Made by a program: the position numbers and the translations under genes | Notes under the pieces: model-generated | The model's database searches: none | What the model saw: only the letters and a program-made list of their open reading frames with translations | Told to the model about the DNA's origin: nothing | Assembly (NCBI GenBank): GCA_945903645.1 | Contig: CAMDOM010000012.1 | Coordinates: forward strand, 1 to 64,000 | Length of the DNA stretch: 64,000 nt | From: Chryseobacterium gleum | GTDB lineage: Bacteria > Bacteroidota > Bacteroidia > UBA10329 | Reading direction: 5' to 3' | In this document: positions 1-8,307 of the stretch, piece after piece | Layout: the number at the start of each line of letters is the position of its first letter | Numbering within the stretch: position 1 is the first letter of the stretch

Positions 1-485
1 TCGTTGATGATTAGATGCAGTTTGAAACCGAAGAACCAGCCCATGGTGGACTTTCCGGAATGGGCCACATCGCGGAACACCCGGTTGCGTTTGGCACGCT
101 TGGCATGACACACGCGCAGCACCGTGGAGTCGATGAAGCTGATGCCTGTACACTTACCCCGACAACAATGGTGGATGAACAGCATGAACGGTATGCCTCA
201 GCGGTGGCTCAGTTCAATGAAGCGGTTGTACGATACAACTCCTGGGAAACAATCCCTCATACCGCGCATGACAAGCCCTGTGTAGAAGGCTTTGAAATTG
301 CGATGGCCGCTGCCTTGGAAAAGGATGAGAATAGTGATTACCTCGGATTCGCAAAGACCTGCCTTCCTTTGCCTTGTCCGGCTCTTCTGGCCCTGCTCAA
401 GGCTCAGAGGTTTGAACTCCTTTTCAAATTCAAGACAGAAATCGTCAACACGGACGAATATCTCAGTAGTTTTGGTCAGCAGCAT
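1..485 (-). pseudogene. IS982-family transposase, interrupted by an in-frame stop and cut by the window edge
   Basis: The N-terminal 95 residues contain the IS982-style start (VDDFCLEF), the ESEVITILILF block and the VSYNRFIEL block. A TGA at 198-200 then interrupts the frame. Translation continues without any frame change on the other side of this stop with CRGKCTGISFIDST (the first catalytic Asp of the DDE domain), RVCHAKR and KSTMGWFFGFKLHL, and runs off position 1. The same reading frame carries family motifs on both sides, so this is a single nonsense change, not a gene end. The downstream catalytic residues cannot be seen. The copy is probably inactive unless the stop is read through. 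Confidence 0.75.
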
Positions 486-605
486 CGGTTCAGGTTTTTA
501 GCAGTTTGTACCACTAAATTACCCAACACCTTTGCTGCTATTTATTTGTATATCAACTATTTATTCACAAATAGTTGTTATCGTCTTATCCCGAACTCAG
601 GTTAG
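1..605 (-). mobile_element. Left-edge fragment of an IS982-type insertion sequence
   Basis: The stretch holds a reverse-strand IS982-like transposase fragment followed by about 120 bases of AT-rich noncoding DNA. A possible outer end is the segment near 586-605, which reads TAACCTGAGTTCGGGATAAG on the minus strand, but the other end lies outside the window, so no inverted repeat or target duplication can be confirmed. The boundary at 605 is an estimate. Confidence 0.5.
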
Positions 606-654
606 CAACTTAAATTGGAAAGAATGTGAACCTTTGCAGCAGTAAATATTGGCT

Positions 655-1365
655 ATGACAGAAGATGAGAAGCGCCTAAAACATGCCATTTCGGCCAAAA
701 GCTGGCAGGAGATAAAGACCAAAGATTCGTGGCAGATTTTCAAGATAATGGCCGAATTTGTGGAAGGTTTCGAAACCATGTCGCGCATTGGGCCGTGCGT
801 GTCCATATTTGGTTCGGCTCGGATGAAAGAGGACAATCCCTATTACCAAAAGGCAGATGATATTGCATTTAAGCTTGCCACCGCTGGGTTTGGCATTATA
901 TCAGGCGGAGGTCCTGGTGTTATGGAGGCCGCCAATAAAGGGGCAAGGCGGGCAGGAGGAAAGTCGGTGGGGTTGAATATAGACTTGCCTTTCGAGCAAA
1001 GTTCCAACCCTTACATAGACCGCGATAAGCTCATCAATTTCGATTATTTCTTTGTGCGCAAATTGATGTTTACTAAGTATTCGCAGGGGTTTGTGGTTCT
1101 GCCTGGTGGATTCGGCACGTTGGACGAGTTGTTTGAAGCCCTCACCTTGATACAAACAGGCAAGGTGGCGCGGTTTCCTGTGGTGCTGGTGGGTACTGAG
1201 TTTTGGGGTGGAATGATAGACTGGTTGTGCACCGTGGTACAGGAGAAAGAGGGTAATATTGCATCCGAAGATTTGAACCGATTTAAGCTGGTTGACGACC
1301 CCGAAGAAGCAGCCGCACACATTTTGCGGTTTTATGCGAAGTATACTATTAAACCCAATTTTTAA
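655..1365 (+). CDS. LOG-family (TIGR00730) nucleotide phosphoribohydrolase-like protein
   Basis: This 236-residue Rossmann-fold protein carries the two LOG signatures: SGGGPGVMEAANKGA near the first third and PGGFGTLDELFE near the middle. Members of this family, often misnamed lysine decarboxylases, cleave the N-glycosidic bond of nucleoside 5'-monophosphates, in the cytokinin case releasing the base from ribose phosphate. The bacterial role is usually unknown, and substrate specificity cannot be read here. I chose the ATG at 655 over a TTG two codons upstream. No clear -7 box is visible, and the gene stands alone between the IS remnant and the polysaccharide block. It is cytoplasmic, with no signal peptide. 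Confidence 0.85.
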   Translation: MTEDEKRLKHAISAKSWQEIKTKDSWQIFKIMAEFVEGFETMSRIGPCVSIFGSARMKEDNPYYQKADDIAFKLATAGFGIISGGGPGVMEAANKGARRAGGKSVGLNIDLPFEQSSNPYIDRDKLINFDYFFVRKLMFTKYSQGFVVLPGGFGTLDELFEALTLIQTGKVARFPVVLVGTEFWGGMIDWLCTVVQEKEGNIASEDLNRFKLVDDPEEAAAHILRFYAKYTIKPNF

Positions 1366-1478
1366 ACAAATGACGAATTACCAATGGGCACGTTAGTCGG
1401 TATAGTCCTTTGTTTTCCTTTTCTATTCCCTTTCTGCAATTTTGATTCGTAAATCATCATTCATAATTTGTAATTCTC

Positions 1479-2693
1479 TTGCCTCGAATACTCCGCATAG
1501 CCAATAGATTTAATTTGGGAGGGCCCACCTTTAATGTGGCGTACCTTACCAAGTACCTCGCACCTGAGTACGAGACCATGCTGGTGGGGGGCGAGAAAGA
1601 AGAATCGGAAGCCAGTTCGAGCCATATATTGAGTGATTTGGGCATCGAACCCCTCATTATTCCCGAAATGAAACGGGAGCTTAGCCCGGGGTTAGACCTG
1701 AACGCCTACCGTCAGGTGAAGCAATTGATTCGCGATTTTAAGCCTGATATAGTGCATACTCATGCCGCCAAAGCCGGGGCCATTGGGCGGCAAGCAGCGT
1801 TTGATATGAAAGTTCCGGTGGTGCTGCACACGTTTCATGGCCACGTGTTTCATAGCTATTTTGGAGCGTTGAAAACTGAGTTTTACAAGCAAGTGGAGCG
1901 CAGCCTAGCCAAGCGAAGCACCCGCATTGTGGCCATTAGCGAGTTGCAACGCCACGAACTATCGGCCATACACAACATTTGCCCTGCGGAAAAAATAGAA
2001 GTGGTGCCGTTGGGGTTCAATCTGTCGCAGTTTCGCGACAAACAAGAGGAAAAACGAGCGGCCTTTCGAACCGAATTCAACGTGCACCCCAATGAATTGG
2101 CTATTGGCATTATTGGCAGGCTTGTTCCAGTGAAAGACCATCGGCTATTTCTGCGCTTGTTGAAACATGCTGCCCAAGCGAGCACTACCAAACTGCGCTT
2201 TTTTGTAGTTGGCGATGGCGAAGAGCGCATGGCGTTGGAGGAGTATTGCCGCGAAATAGGGGTGCCATTTATAGACCACAATGCTGTAGCAAAAGGCAAC
2301 ACCGAGTTGCTCACCTTCACCTCGTGGCGCACCGATGTGGACGTGATATATGCAGGGTTAGATTTGGTGATGTTGACCTCCAAAAACGAAGGAACGCCCG
2401 TTAGTTTGATAGAAGCACAGGCAAGCAACACCCCAGTGCTGACTACCAATGTGGGCGGTGTGGGCAATGTGATAATGGAAGGAATAACGGGCCTAATGGC
2501 CGAGCATACCGATGAGGCCAAACTCACCGAATTGCTGATGACGCTGATAAACGATGGGGCATTGCGCAGCCGAATGGCGCAAAACGGATGGAAGCATGTA
2601 GGTGAAAGATACCACTACACCCGCTTGGTGCGCGATATGTCTAATCTCTATAAAAAGCTACTGAATGGCAAAGCAGCTGGGTTAATCACGTAA
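1479..2693 (+). CDS. GT4-family glycosyltransferase of the exopolysaccharide block
   Basis: The 404-residue protein has the GT-B fold layout of family 4. The N-terminal acceptor half contains a Gly-rich loop (NLGGPTFNV) and DIVHTHAAKAGAIGR. The C-terminal donor half contains GRLVPVKD, VVGDGEER and the EX7E-like segment EGTPVSLIEAQ. It should transfer a sugar from a nucleotide donor to a lipid-linked acceptor at the inner face of the membrane. The start is a TTG, because the family's conserved beginning (PRILRIANRF) follows at once and no ATG lies between it and the upstream stop. It is followed 36 bases later by the Wza-like gene, which suggests one transcription unit. Donor and linkage are unknown. 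Confidence 0.85.
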   Translation: MPRILRIANRFNLGGPTFNVAYLTKYLAPEYETMLVGGEKEESEASSSHILSDLGIEPLIIPEMKRELSPGLDLNAYRQVKQLIRDFKPDIVHTHAAKAGAIGRQAAFDMKVPVVLHTFHGHVFHSYFGALKTEFYKQVERSLAKRSTRIVAISELQRHELSAIHNICPAEKIEVVPLGFNLSQFRDKQEEKRAAFRTEFNVHPNELAIGIIGRLVPVKDHRLFLRLLKHAAQASTTKLRFFVVGDGEERMALEEYCREIGVPFIDHNAVAKGNTELLTFTSWRTDVDVIYAGLDLVMLTSKNEGTPVSLIEAQASNTPVLTTNVGGVGNVIMEGITGLMAEHTDEAKLTELLMTLINDGALRSRMAQNGWKHVGERYHYTRLVRDMSNLYKKLLNGKAAGLIT

Positions 2694-2729
2694 TAATCCT
2701 AAATTTGCCAAAACCACGCTACGCCCACA

Positions 2730-3482
2730 ATGCGTTTTAGCCTACTTCTACTTCTCTTTCCTATCCTATTGCTCACGTCCTGCGACAAGTATTTGAACCG
2801 CAGTTTTATGATGCGGACCAACAAGGACTTCGTGTATTCTCAATTTGATGGCAGTGAAGCCGTGGAGTATCGCGTATCGCCAAATGACCTTATTGGCGTG
2901 CGGGTGTATGCCAACAATGGGTTTCAAATGGTAAACATTACGGGCGCCACAGGCATCAACGAAGGCAGTGCCACGCTATTGCTTAAAGTGGAGTTCGATG
3001 GATTTGTCAAGTTTCCCATTATCGGCCGCATGTACATCGCTGGTCTCACCGCACGGCAAGCCGAAATGCTGCTAGAAGACCGCCTTACAGAATACCTCAA
3101 CAAACCCTTTGTGCTGCTGGAAGTGAGCAACAAACGGGTAACCATATTTGCAGGTGCCAAAAGTTCGGTGGTGCCGTTGGAAAACGATAACACAACTCTC
3201 TTCGAGGTATTAGCTGCATCGGGCGGAATCCCCGAAAATGGAAAAGCCGACCAAATCAAACTTATTCGAGGCGATTTGAAAAACCCAGAGGTTTACCTCA
3301 TTGACCTATCCACTTTGAAGGGAATTAAGAATGCTGACTTGGTGCTTCAAGCGAATGATATCATTTATATAGAGCTGCGTAAGGATTATGTGCGAAAAGT
3401 TTTGGCTGAAACAGCTCCGATTCTGGCTATTTTGTCATTGGTCACAACTACCATTGCTTTAATTGGCGTTTTTACAAAGTAG
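2730..3482 (+). CDS. Polysaccharide export outer-membrane lipoprotein, Wza/BexD-like
   Basis: The 250-residue protein begins with a lipoprotein signal (LLLLTSC, modified Cys18) and contains a polysaccharide export domain (YRVSPNDLIGVRVY) followed by an SLBB-like segment (TIFAGAKSSVVPLEND). A hydrophobic stretch near residues 226-248 ends the chain and may be the membrane-spanning C-terminal helix. Proteins of this family form the outer-membrane channel through which capsule or EPS leaves the cell, working with the co-polymerase/kinase. The stop codon is directly followed by the start of the Wzc-like gene, fitting a tightly coupled Wza-Wzc pair. It is shorter than E. coli Wza, as is usual in Bacteroidetes. 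Confidence 0.88.
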   Translation: MRFSLLLLLFPILLLTSCDKYLNRSFMMRTNKDFVYSQFDGSEAVEYRVSPNDLIGVRVYANNGFQMVNITGATGINEGSATLLLKVEFDGFVKFPIIGRMYIAGLTARQAEMLLEDRLTEYLNKPFVLLEVSNKRVTIFAGAKSSVVPLENDNTTLFEVLAASGGIPENGKADQIKLIRGDLKNPEVYLIDLSTLKGIKNADLVLQANDIIYIELRKDYVRKVLAETAPILAILSLVTTTIALIGVFTK

Positions 3483-5930
3483 ATGGCCGATAAGAAGAAA
3501 AAAATATCAGCCCTTAATGATGACCTAGATGTAGGGTTGTTGTTAGTCATTGCTCGTGAAAATATAATCGCTGTTGTTGTTTTTTTTAGTCTTTTCACAG
3601 CAGGAGCCCTGCTTTATTTAAGATTTACTGCGCCTATATATCAAGCTGGTGCCGTGGTACAACTTGGGCATGACACTCGCCAAAATAGCTTATTGCAAAC
3701 GCAAAGTCTCTACGATCAGAGTATTCATGAAGAAATAGAAGTGCTTCGCTCTCCAGTATCGCTTCGAGGCTCATTAGCAAAACTCCCATTGGATGTAAGC
3801 TATATGCTCAAGGGGCAGATTCGAAGCGAGGAGATGTATCTTACTTCTCCTTATTCCGTGAGTTTTAGATTGAAAGAGACTGGTATTCAGGGGGTTCCAA
3901 TTACACTAACTTTTCAGGAAAACTTCCGAGTCTATTATGAGTATTCCTTCGCAGGAGAATTGTTTGGGGCAGAGTCAGCTATTTTAGATAGCATAATTAC
4001 ACCTCATCTAAGTATGAAAATTACTGTGATGGATTTCGCAGCAATTATGCGGAATCAAAATGAAGAGCAGAATCAGTTCTATTTTATTCTGAATAATCCA
4101 GATGAAATACTAAGTATTTATTCCTCAAAGTTGCAGGTTACTGTGTTTGATGAGTTCGCGAAAACAATTTCTATTTACCTGGATGATTTTAATTCTAAGA
4201 AAGCAGCGGATATCGTAAACTCTGTTGCTGAGGATTTTCTAATTAACGATGAGGAAAGAAAAAAGGAGTCTGCGAATAGCGTTTTGGAGTTTATTGACAA
4301 CCAATTAGCCACGATTTATGACCGCCTTTATGAGACTGAAAATGACTTGGAAGCCTTTAAGCTAGAAAATAAGTTAAATGTTATTCCGGATTTGAAACCC
4401 AAGGATAATTCTGAGGTCGGACTGGCAGCTTTGGAGGAAGAGGTTTTGAACATCGAACTGGAACTTGCCATCCTTAATCAGGTGAACAGAGAAGTTGCTT
4501 TGGCTAAGGATGGGAATATAGATGTGTATAAACTTTTTTCAATCTTGGCCGCTTCTTCCATTACTGGTGGTGTATCTACAGTTTTGGGTACTATAAATAC
4601 ATTGCTGCTCGAAAGAGAAAAGCTTTTATATATAGTTACAAAAAGTAGTGATCAAATTCGCGCAATTGATTATCAGATAAAAATTCAAGAAAGACTTCTT
4701 ATAGAAAGTATTGCTGCTGTCAAAAAAACGCTTGAAAACCGACTCGCGGAATTGAATGCAAAAAAGGATGCGGTGGAAAAATTATCCAACTCAGGTGGTT
4801 CATTATCTTATAGTGAAATTGAATATTCCCGGCTTCAAAGGGTTTATGAAGTCAACGAGAAATTTTATAATACTTTAGTAGATAAAAAAGCAGAATATTC
4901 AATATCAAAAGCGGGTTATATTTCTACCAATAAGGTCTTGAATTACGCCAAAGTTGCTACTCTCCCTATCTCTCCTGATAAGAAAGCTGTTTTTGGATTT
5001 TGCATAGCCAGTGCATTTTTCTTGAGTGTGTCTTTGATTGTCGGAAAGTATCTCTTGCACAATAGGATTAATACTGTTTCCGATATTCTAAAATATGTAG
5101 ACACGCCCGTATTGGGAATTGTCCCACGCTACAAGAAGGATATTCCCAATTCTCAGTTATTGGTAGATAAGAATCCTAAGTCTATGATTTCGGAATCTTT
5201 TAGGTCGATTCGGACTAATTTGGAATTTATCACAACACTTTCCGAAACCAAAGTGGTATCTTTTACTTCTACTATTTCTGGTGAAGGAAAAACATTCGTG
5301 GCTATAAATTTAGGTGGAATTATTGCCTATTCGGGAAAAAAGGTAGTGATTTTGGATTTGGATATGCGAAAACCTAAAATTCACATTGGATTTGATGTTA
5401 GCAACGAATATGGAATGAGTACTTTGCTTATCGAGAAAAACATTATTTCGGAAGTGGTGCGGCATAGTGATTTGGAAAATTTGGATTTCATAACCGCTGG
5501 TCCTATACCTCCGAACCCTTCTGAGCTCATTTTGAGCTCAAAAATGGATGATGTTTTGAATGAGCTGAAGAAGATTTACGACATTATAATTATTGATAAT
5601 CCGCCTACAGGCATTGTTACCGATGGTATTTTGAACATGAAACGGGCAGACTATCCAGTTTATATTATCAGAGCTGGATATTCCAAGAAACCATTTTTAG
5701 AAAATTTAATCCGATTGAAAGAGGAGAATGGACTAAAAAATCTAGCTGTAATTCTCAATGGTGTTGAAACTTCGGGCACTGCCTATGGCTATAGTTACGG
5801 CTACGGCTATGGCTACGGCTATGGCTACGGGTATGGCTATGGGTATGGTTACGGTTATGGATATTATGATGAAGATAAGGATCAGGGAAGATTCCGTTGG
5901 CTATCTCGACTGTTCAAAGGCAAGTATTAA
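3483..5930 (+). CDS. Wzc-like polysaccharide co-polymerase with BY-kinase domain (tyrosine autokinase)
   Basis: The 815-residue protein has the Wzz-type co-polymerase layout: a first membrane segment near residues 18-48, a large periplasmic coiled-coil part, and a second membrane segment near 501-525. The cytoplasmic kinase domain follows, with Walker A ISGEGKT at about 598-604, Walker A' VVILDLDMRKP and Walker B IIIIDNPP. The C-terminal tail is an alternating Gly-Tyr run before an acidic/basic end. This tail replaces the usual tyrosine cluster that is autophosphorylated in trans and controls oligomer state and chain length. It is coupled to the Wza-like gene with no spacer and followed 5 bases later by rfbC. 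Confidence 0.92.
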   Translation: MADKKKKISALNDDLDVGLLLVIARENIIAVVVFFSLFTAGALLYLRFTAPIYQAGAVVQLGHDTRQNSLLQTQSLYDQSIHEEIEVLRSPVSLRGSLAKLPLDVSYMLKGQIRSEEMYLTSPYSVSFRLKETGIQGVPITLTFQENFRVYYEYSFAGELFGAESAILDSIITPHLSMKITVMDFAAIMRNQNEEQNQFYFILNNPDEILSIYSSKLQVTVFDEFAKTISIYLDDFNSKKAADIVNSVAEDFLINDEERKKESANSVLEFIDNQLATIYDRLYETENDLEAFKLENKLNVIPDLKPKDNSEVGLAALEEEVLNIELELAILNQVNREVALAKDGNIDVYKLFSILAASSITGGVSTVLGTINTLLLEREKLLYIVTKSSDQIRAIDYQIKIQERLLIESIAAVKKTLENRLAELNAKKDAVEKLSNSGGSLSYSEIEYSRLQRVYEVNEKFYNTLVDKKAEYSISKAGYISTNKVLNYAKVATLPISPDKKAVFGFCIASAFFLSVSLIVGKYLLHNRINTVSDILKYVDTPVLGIVPRYKKDIPNSQLLVDKNPKSMISESFRSIRTNLEFITTLSETKVVSFTSTISGEGKTFVAINLGGIIAYSGKKVVILDLDMRKPKIHIGFDVSNEYGMSTLLIEKNIISEVVRHSDLENLDFITAGPIPPNPSELILSSKMDDVLNELKKIYDIIIIDNPPTGIVTDGILNMKRADYPVYIIRAGYSKKPFLENLIRLKEENGLKNLAVILNGVETSGTAYGYSYGYGYGYGYGYGYGYGYGYGYGYYDEDKDQGRFRWLSRLFKGKY
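5784..5866 (+). repeat. Hexanucleotide tandem repeat coding Gly-Tyr
   Basis: About thirteen units of a TAYGGN-type hexamer (TATGGC, TACGGC, TATGGG, TACGGT) encode the Gly-Tyr tail of the Wzc-like kinase. Because the unit is six bases, gain or loss of units changes tail length without shifting the frame. Confidence 0.9.
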
Positions 5931-5935
5931 GGCAA

Positions 5936-6478
5936 ATGGAAATTCAGAAAACAGCATTAGATGGATTGCTCATTATTCAACCCAAGGTATTTGAAGATAG
6001 TCGAGGGTTTTTTTTTGAAACCTACAGTAAAGGAGTTTTTGAGAGTCTTGGATTGAATCTGGATATCGTGCAATCTAATATCTCTCAGTCTAACAAAGGA
6101 GTTGTTCGTGGGCTTCATTATCAGAATCCACCATTTGCGCAGGGAAAGTTGGTTCGCGTGTTGCGTGGCAGCGTACTCGATGTGGCAGTGGATATTCGTA
6201 AAAAATCCTCAACCTACGGTCAGCATTTAATTGTAGAACTGTCGGAAACCAATAAAACAGCTTTGTGGATTCCGCCTGGATTTGCCCATGGATTTAGAAC
6301 AATGGAGGATAAAACCATCTTCTTTTACGACTGCACAGGCATGTACAATAAGGCTGCTGAAGGAAGCATTCTGTGGAAGGATTCGGAACTTGGAATTGAC
6401 TGGGGAATTACTGCCCCTTCACTTTCGGATAAAGATGCCAATGCGCCATCTTTCAGTACAAGCAATAATTTTTTTTAA
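5936..6478 (+). CDS. rfbC: dTDP-4-dehydrorhamnose 3,5-epimerase (RfbC/RmlC)
   Basis: This 180-residue cupin enzyme shows the family motifs: DSRGFFFETY near the start, the catalytic-His segment RGLHYQNPP, KLVRVLRGSVLDVAVDIR, and the substrate-pocket segment IPPGFAHGF. It epimerises C3 and C5 of dTDP-4-keto-6-deoxyglucose on the way to dTDP-L-rhamnose. The ATG at 5936, five bases after the wzc stop, matches the family's normal N-terminus, and an upstream in-frame ATG at 5897 lies inside wzc and is not needed. No rfbA, rfbB or rfbD is in the window, so the other steps are encoded elsewhere. Paralogs making other deoxysugars cannot be excluded. Confidence 0.9.
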   Translation: MEIQKTALDGLLIIQPKVFEDSRGFFFETYSKGVFESLGLNLDIVQSNISQSNKGVVRGLHYQNPPFAQGKLVRVLRGSVLDVAVDIRKKSSTYGQHLIVELSETNKTALWIPPGFAHGFRTMEDKTIFFYDCTGMYNKAAEGSILWKDSELGIDWGITAPSLSDKDANAPSFSTSNNFF

Positions 6479-6521
6479 CCCCATAATGCCCTCAGGATTT
6501 TAAACACCTAAAGCCACCTGT

Positions 6522-7613
6522 ATGCTTCACTTAGACTCTAGTCAGCTTGCTTTTGCTTATGTATTTTTCGGGATGTGCGCCATTCTCTTTGCCTTTCTCA
6601 TAAATGGGCTATTGCTAAAACTATCGCGTACCTTGGGGGTTAAAAACCAACCAGATGATTTAGTGCGATGGAGTCCCACATCCAAACCTGCGGTAGGAGG
6701 AATCTCGTTCTACATTCTTTTTTTGCTGGCAATAGCGTGCTATTCTATCCTTTTTGGTTCTGTTCATTATCTAAACAATATCGTCCAGTTTTTGGGAGTA
6801 ATGGCGGCTTGTTCGCTTGGTTTTGTGGTTGGTTTGGCAGATGATGCTTACAATACTAAACCGTTCTTGAAATTTTCTGCTCAGTTTTGCAGTGGCATTA
6901 TCCTTATCGCCACTGGTACTTCCATTAATCTGAGTGGAATTGTGCCAATCGATTACTCTCTTACCATGTTTTGGGTGGTTGGTTTGATGAATTCCATAAA
7001 CATGTTAGACAATATGGATGGAATCACTACATCGGTTTCAATCTCAGTTATCCTTGGTGGGTTGTATATGATGTATTCTCGAGGAGAGGAGCAGAGTATT
7101 TATTTTATCACGCTAATTGGAGTTTTGGCCGGTTTGCTCGGGTTTTTGTATTTTAATTGGAATCCATCCAAAATGTATATGGGCGATACAGGAAGTCAAT
7201 TTTTGGGCGTATTTCTTTCCGTAGTAGGCATCATGTATTTATGGAATGGGCATGCAGGCCCTGAATTCCGTATTCAAACCAAGCAAATTATTGTGGCGCT
7301 ATTGGTGTTCATTATTCCTATAATAGACACCACAACGGTTACCATAAATCGCTTGCTGAAAGGAAAATCTCCGTTTGTAGGCGGTAGAGACCACACTACG
7401 CACCACCTCTCATATTTAGGATTGTCCGATAGGCAAGTAGCCTACGTGTTTATTGGCCTTTCGCTGCTTTCGTTGGTGCTTTTGGTCATTATAGATAAGG
7501 CAATTGGCAAGAATTGGGACTACATCCATTTTTGGTTATTCCTGTCCTATTTCCTCGTTCTGTTTGGTTTCTTGTATGGAATCACCCGAGTAAATAGAAA
7601 ACTGGAAAAGTAA
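6522..7613 (+). CDS. WecA/TagO-like undecaprenyl-phosphate sugar-1-phosphate transferase
   Basis: The 363-residue polytopic protein belongs to the MraY/WecA family. The conserved cytoplasmic motifs are present in order: DDAYNTKPFLKF near residue 106, NMLDNMDGI near 161-169, GDTGSQFLG near 221, and GGRDHTTHHL near 287-296. It should move HexNAc-1-phosphate (or a related sugar phosphate) from the UDP donor to undecaprenyl phosphate, starting a surface polysaccharide. The HTTHH-type His motif favours the WecA/TagO branch over MraY. It closes the EPS block and is followed by a strong hairpin at 7636-7668. Confidence 0.88.
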   Translation: MLHLDSSQLAFAYVFFGMCAILFAFLINGLLLKLSRTLGVKNQPDDLVRWSPTSKPAVGGISFYILFLLAIACYSILFGSVHYLNNIVQFLGVMAACSLGFVVGLADDAYNTKPFLKFSAQFCSGIILIATGTSINLSGIVPIDYSLTMFWVVGLMNSINMLDNMDGITTSVSISVILGGLYMMYSRGEEQSIYFITLIGVLAGLLGFLYFNWNPSKMYMGDTGSQFLGVFLSVVGIMYLWNGHAGPEFRIQTKQIIVALLVFIIPIIDTTTVTINRLLKGKSPFVGGRDHTTHHLSYLGLSDRQVAYVFIGLSLLSLVLLVIIDKAIGKNWDYIHFWLFLSYFLVLFGFLYGITRVNRKLEK

Positions 7614-7635
7614 TTTGTTCTCATTAGGGAGAAAC

Positions 7636-7668
7636 AAAAAGGCCGAGTCAATGCGACTCGACCTTTTT
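7636..7668. terminator. Bidirectional terminator between the wecA-like and tlpA-like genes
   Basis: An inverted repeat (AAAAAGG-C-CGAGTC, loop AATGC, GACTCG-A-CCTTTTT) has a GC stem and A/T tracts on both sides. It lies between two convergent genes and can serve both. Confidence 0.85.
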
Positions 7669-7691
7669 GTTTTGGTAAAAAATGAAGTTCC

Positions 7692-8243
7692 CTATTGCAC
7701 CATTTTTTGCAAGGCAGCATGAAGATTGGCGCCTTTCAAGTTCTTCGCTAAGATTACACCATTGGCATCTAGTAAAAAATTGGCTGGTATAGAATTCACA
7801 CCATACAACTGAGCGCCTGCGCTGGCCCATCCACCTAAATCGCTCACATTAACCCAGTTCAAGTTGTCTTTTTTAATTGCCGCAACCCAAGCGTCTTGGC
7901 TTTTATCGAGCGAAAGGCCAAAAATTTCAAAGCCTTTTGCATCCGCAAACTTTGCATCCTTAAATTTGTTGTAAGCACTCACCACGTTTGGATTTTCCAT
8001 ACGACATGGGCCACACCAAGAGGCCCAAAAGTCGATGAGAACCACCTTTCCACGTAGCGATGCAAGGCTAACAAGTTTGCCCGTTGGGTCTTTGTATTTT
8101 AGTTCAGGGGCGGTGTCACCCACATTCAATCCAATTTTTACGGGCGTTGAAGTGCTGATTTTTGGGTTATTTCCATCGCCTGCTAAAGATGGAGTTGCAA
8201 CATAAAGGAGTGCAATTGATACGAAAAACAGATATTTTTTCAT
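7692..8243 (-). CDS. TlpA-like periplasmic thiol-disulfide oxidoreductase
   Basis: The 183-residue protein has a cleavable signal peptide (about 1-21, ending SLA) and a thioredoxin fold with the active site WCGPC at Cys77/Cys80, preceded by VVLIDFWAS. The cis-Pro loop is in NSIPANFLLD. TlpA/ResA-like proteins reduce disulfides in exported proteins, such as apocytochromes, or support other envelope thiol chemistry. No cytochrome-maturation gene is nearby, so the partner is unknown. It is followed on its strand by the terminator at 7636-7668, and its upstream neighbour murA is on the same strand 64 bases away. Confidence 0.88.
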   Translation of the reverse strand: MKKYLFFVSIALLYVATPSLAGDGNNPKISTSTPVKIGLNVGDTAPELKYKDPTGKLVSLASLRGKVVLIDFWASWCGPCRMENPNVVSAYNKFKDAKFADAKGFEIFGLSLDKSQDAWVAAIKKDNLNWVNVSDLGGWASAGAQLYGVNSIPANFLLDANGVILAKNLKGANLHAALQKMVQ

Positions 8244-8307
8244 GGTGAGAATGTTACTAGAAATTACGGTTAATACGAGCGGTTCTCCTTGGCAATAACT
8301 GTACCGC

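Noticed and set aside
198-200. TGA in the IS transposase as selenocysteine or programmed read-through
   Set aside because: IS982 transposases have no such recoding, and no structure suggesting it was seen. A simple nonsense mutation is enough.
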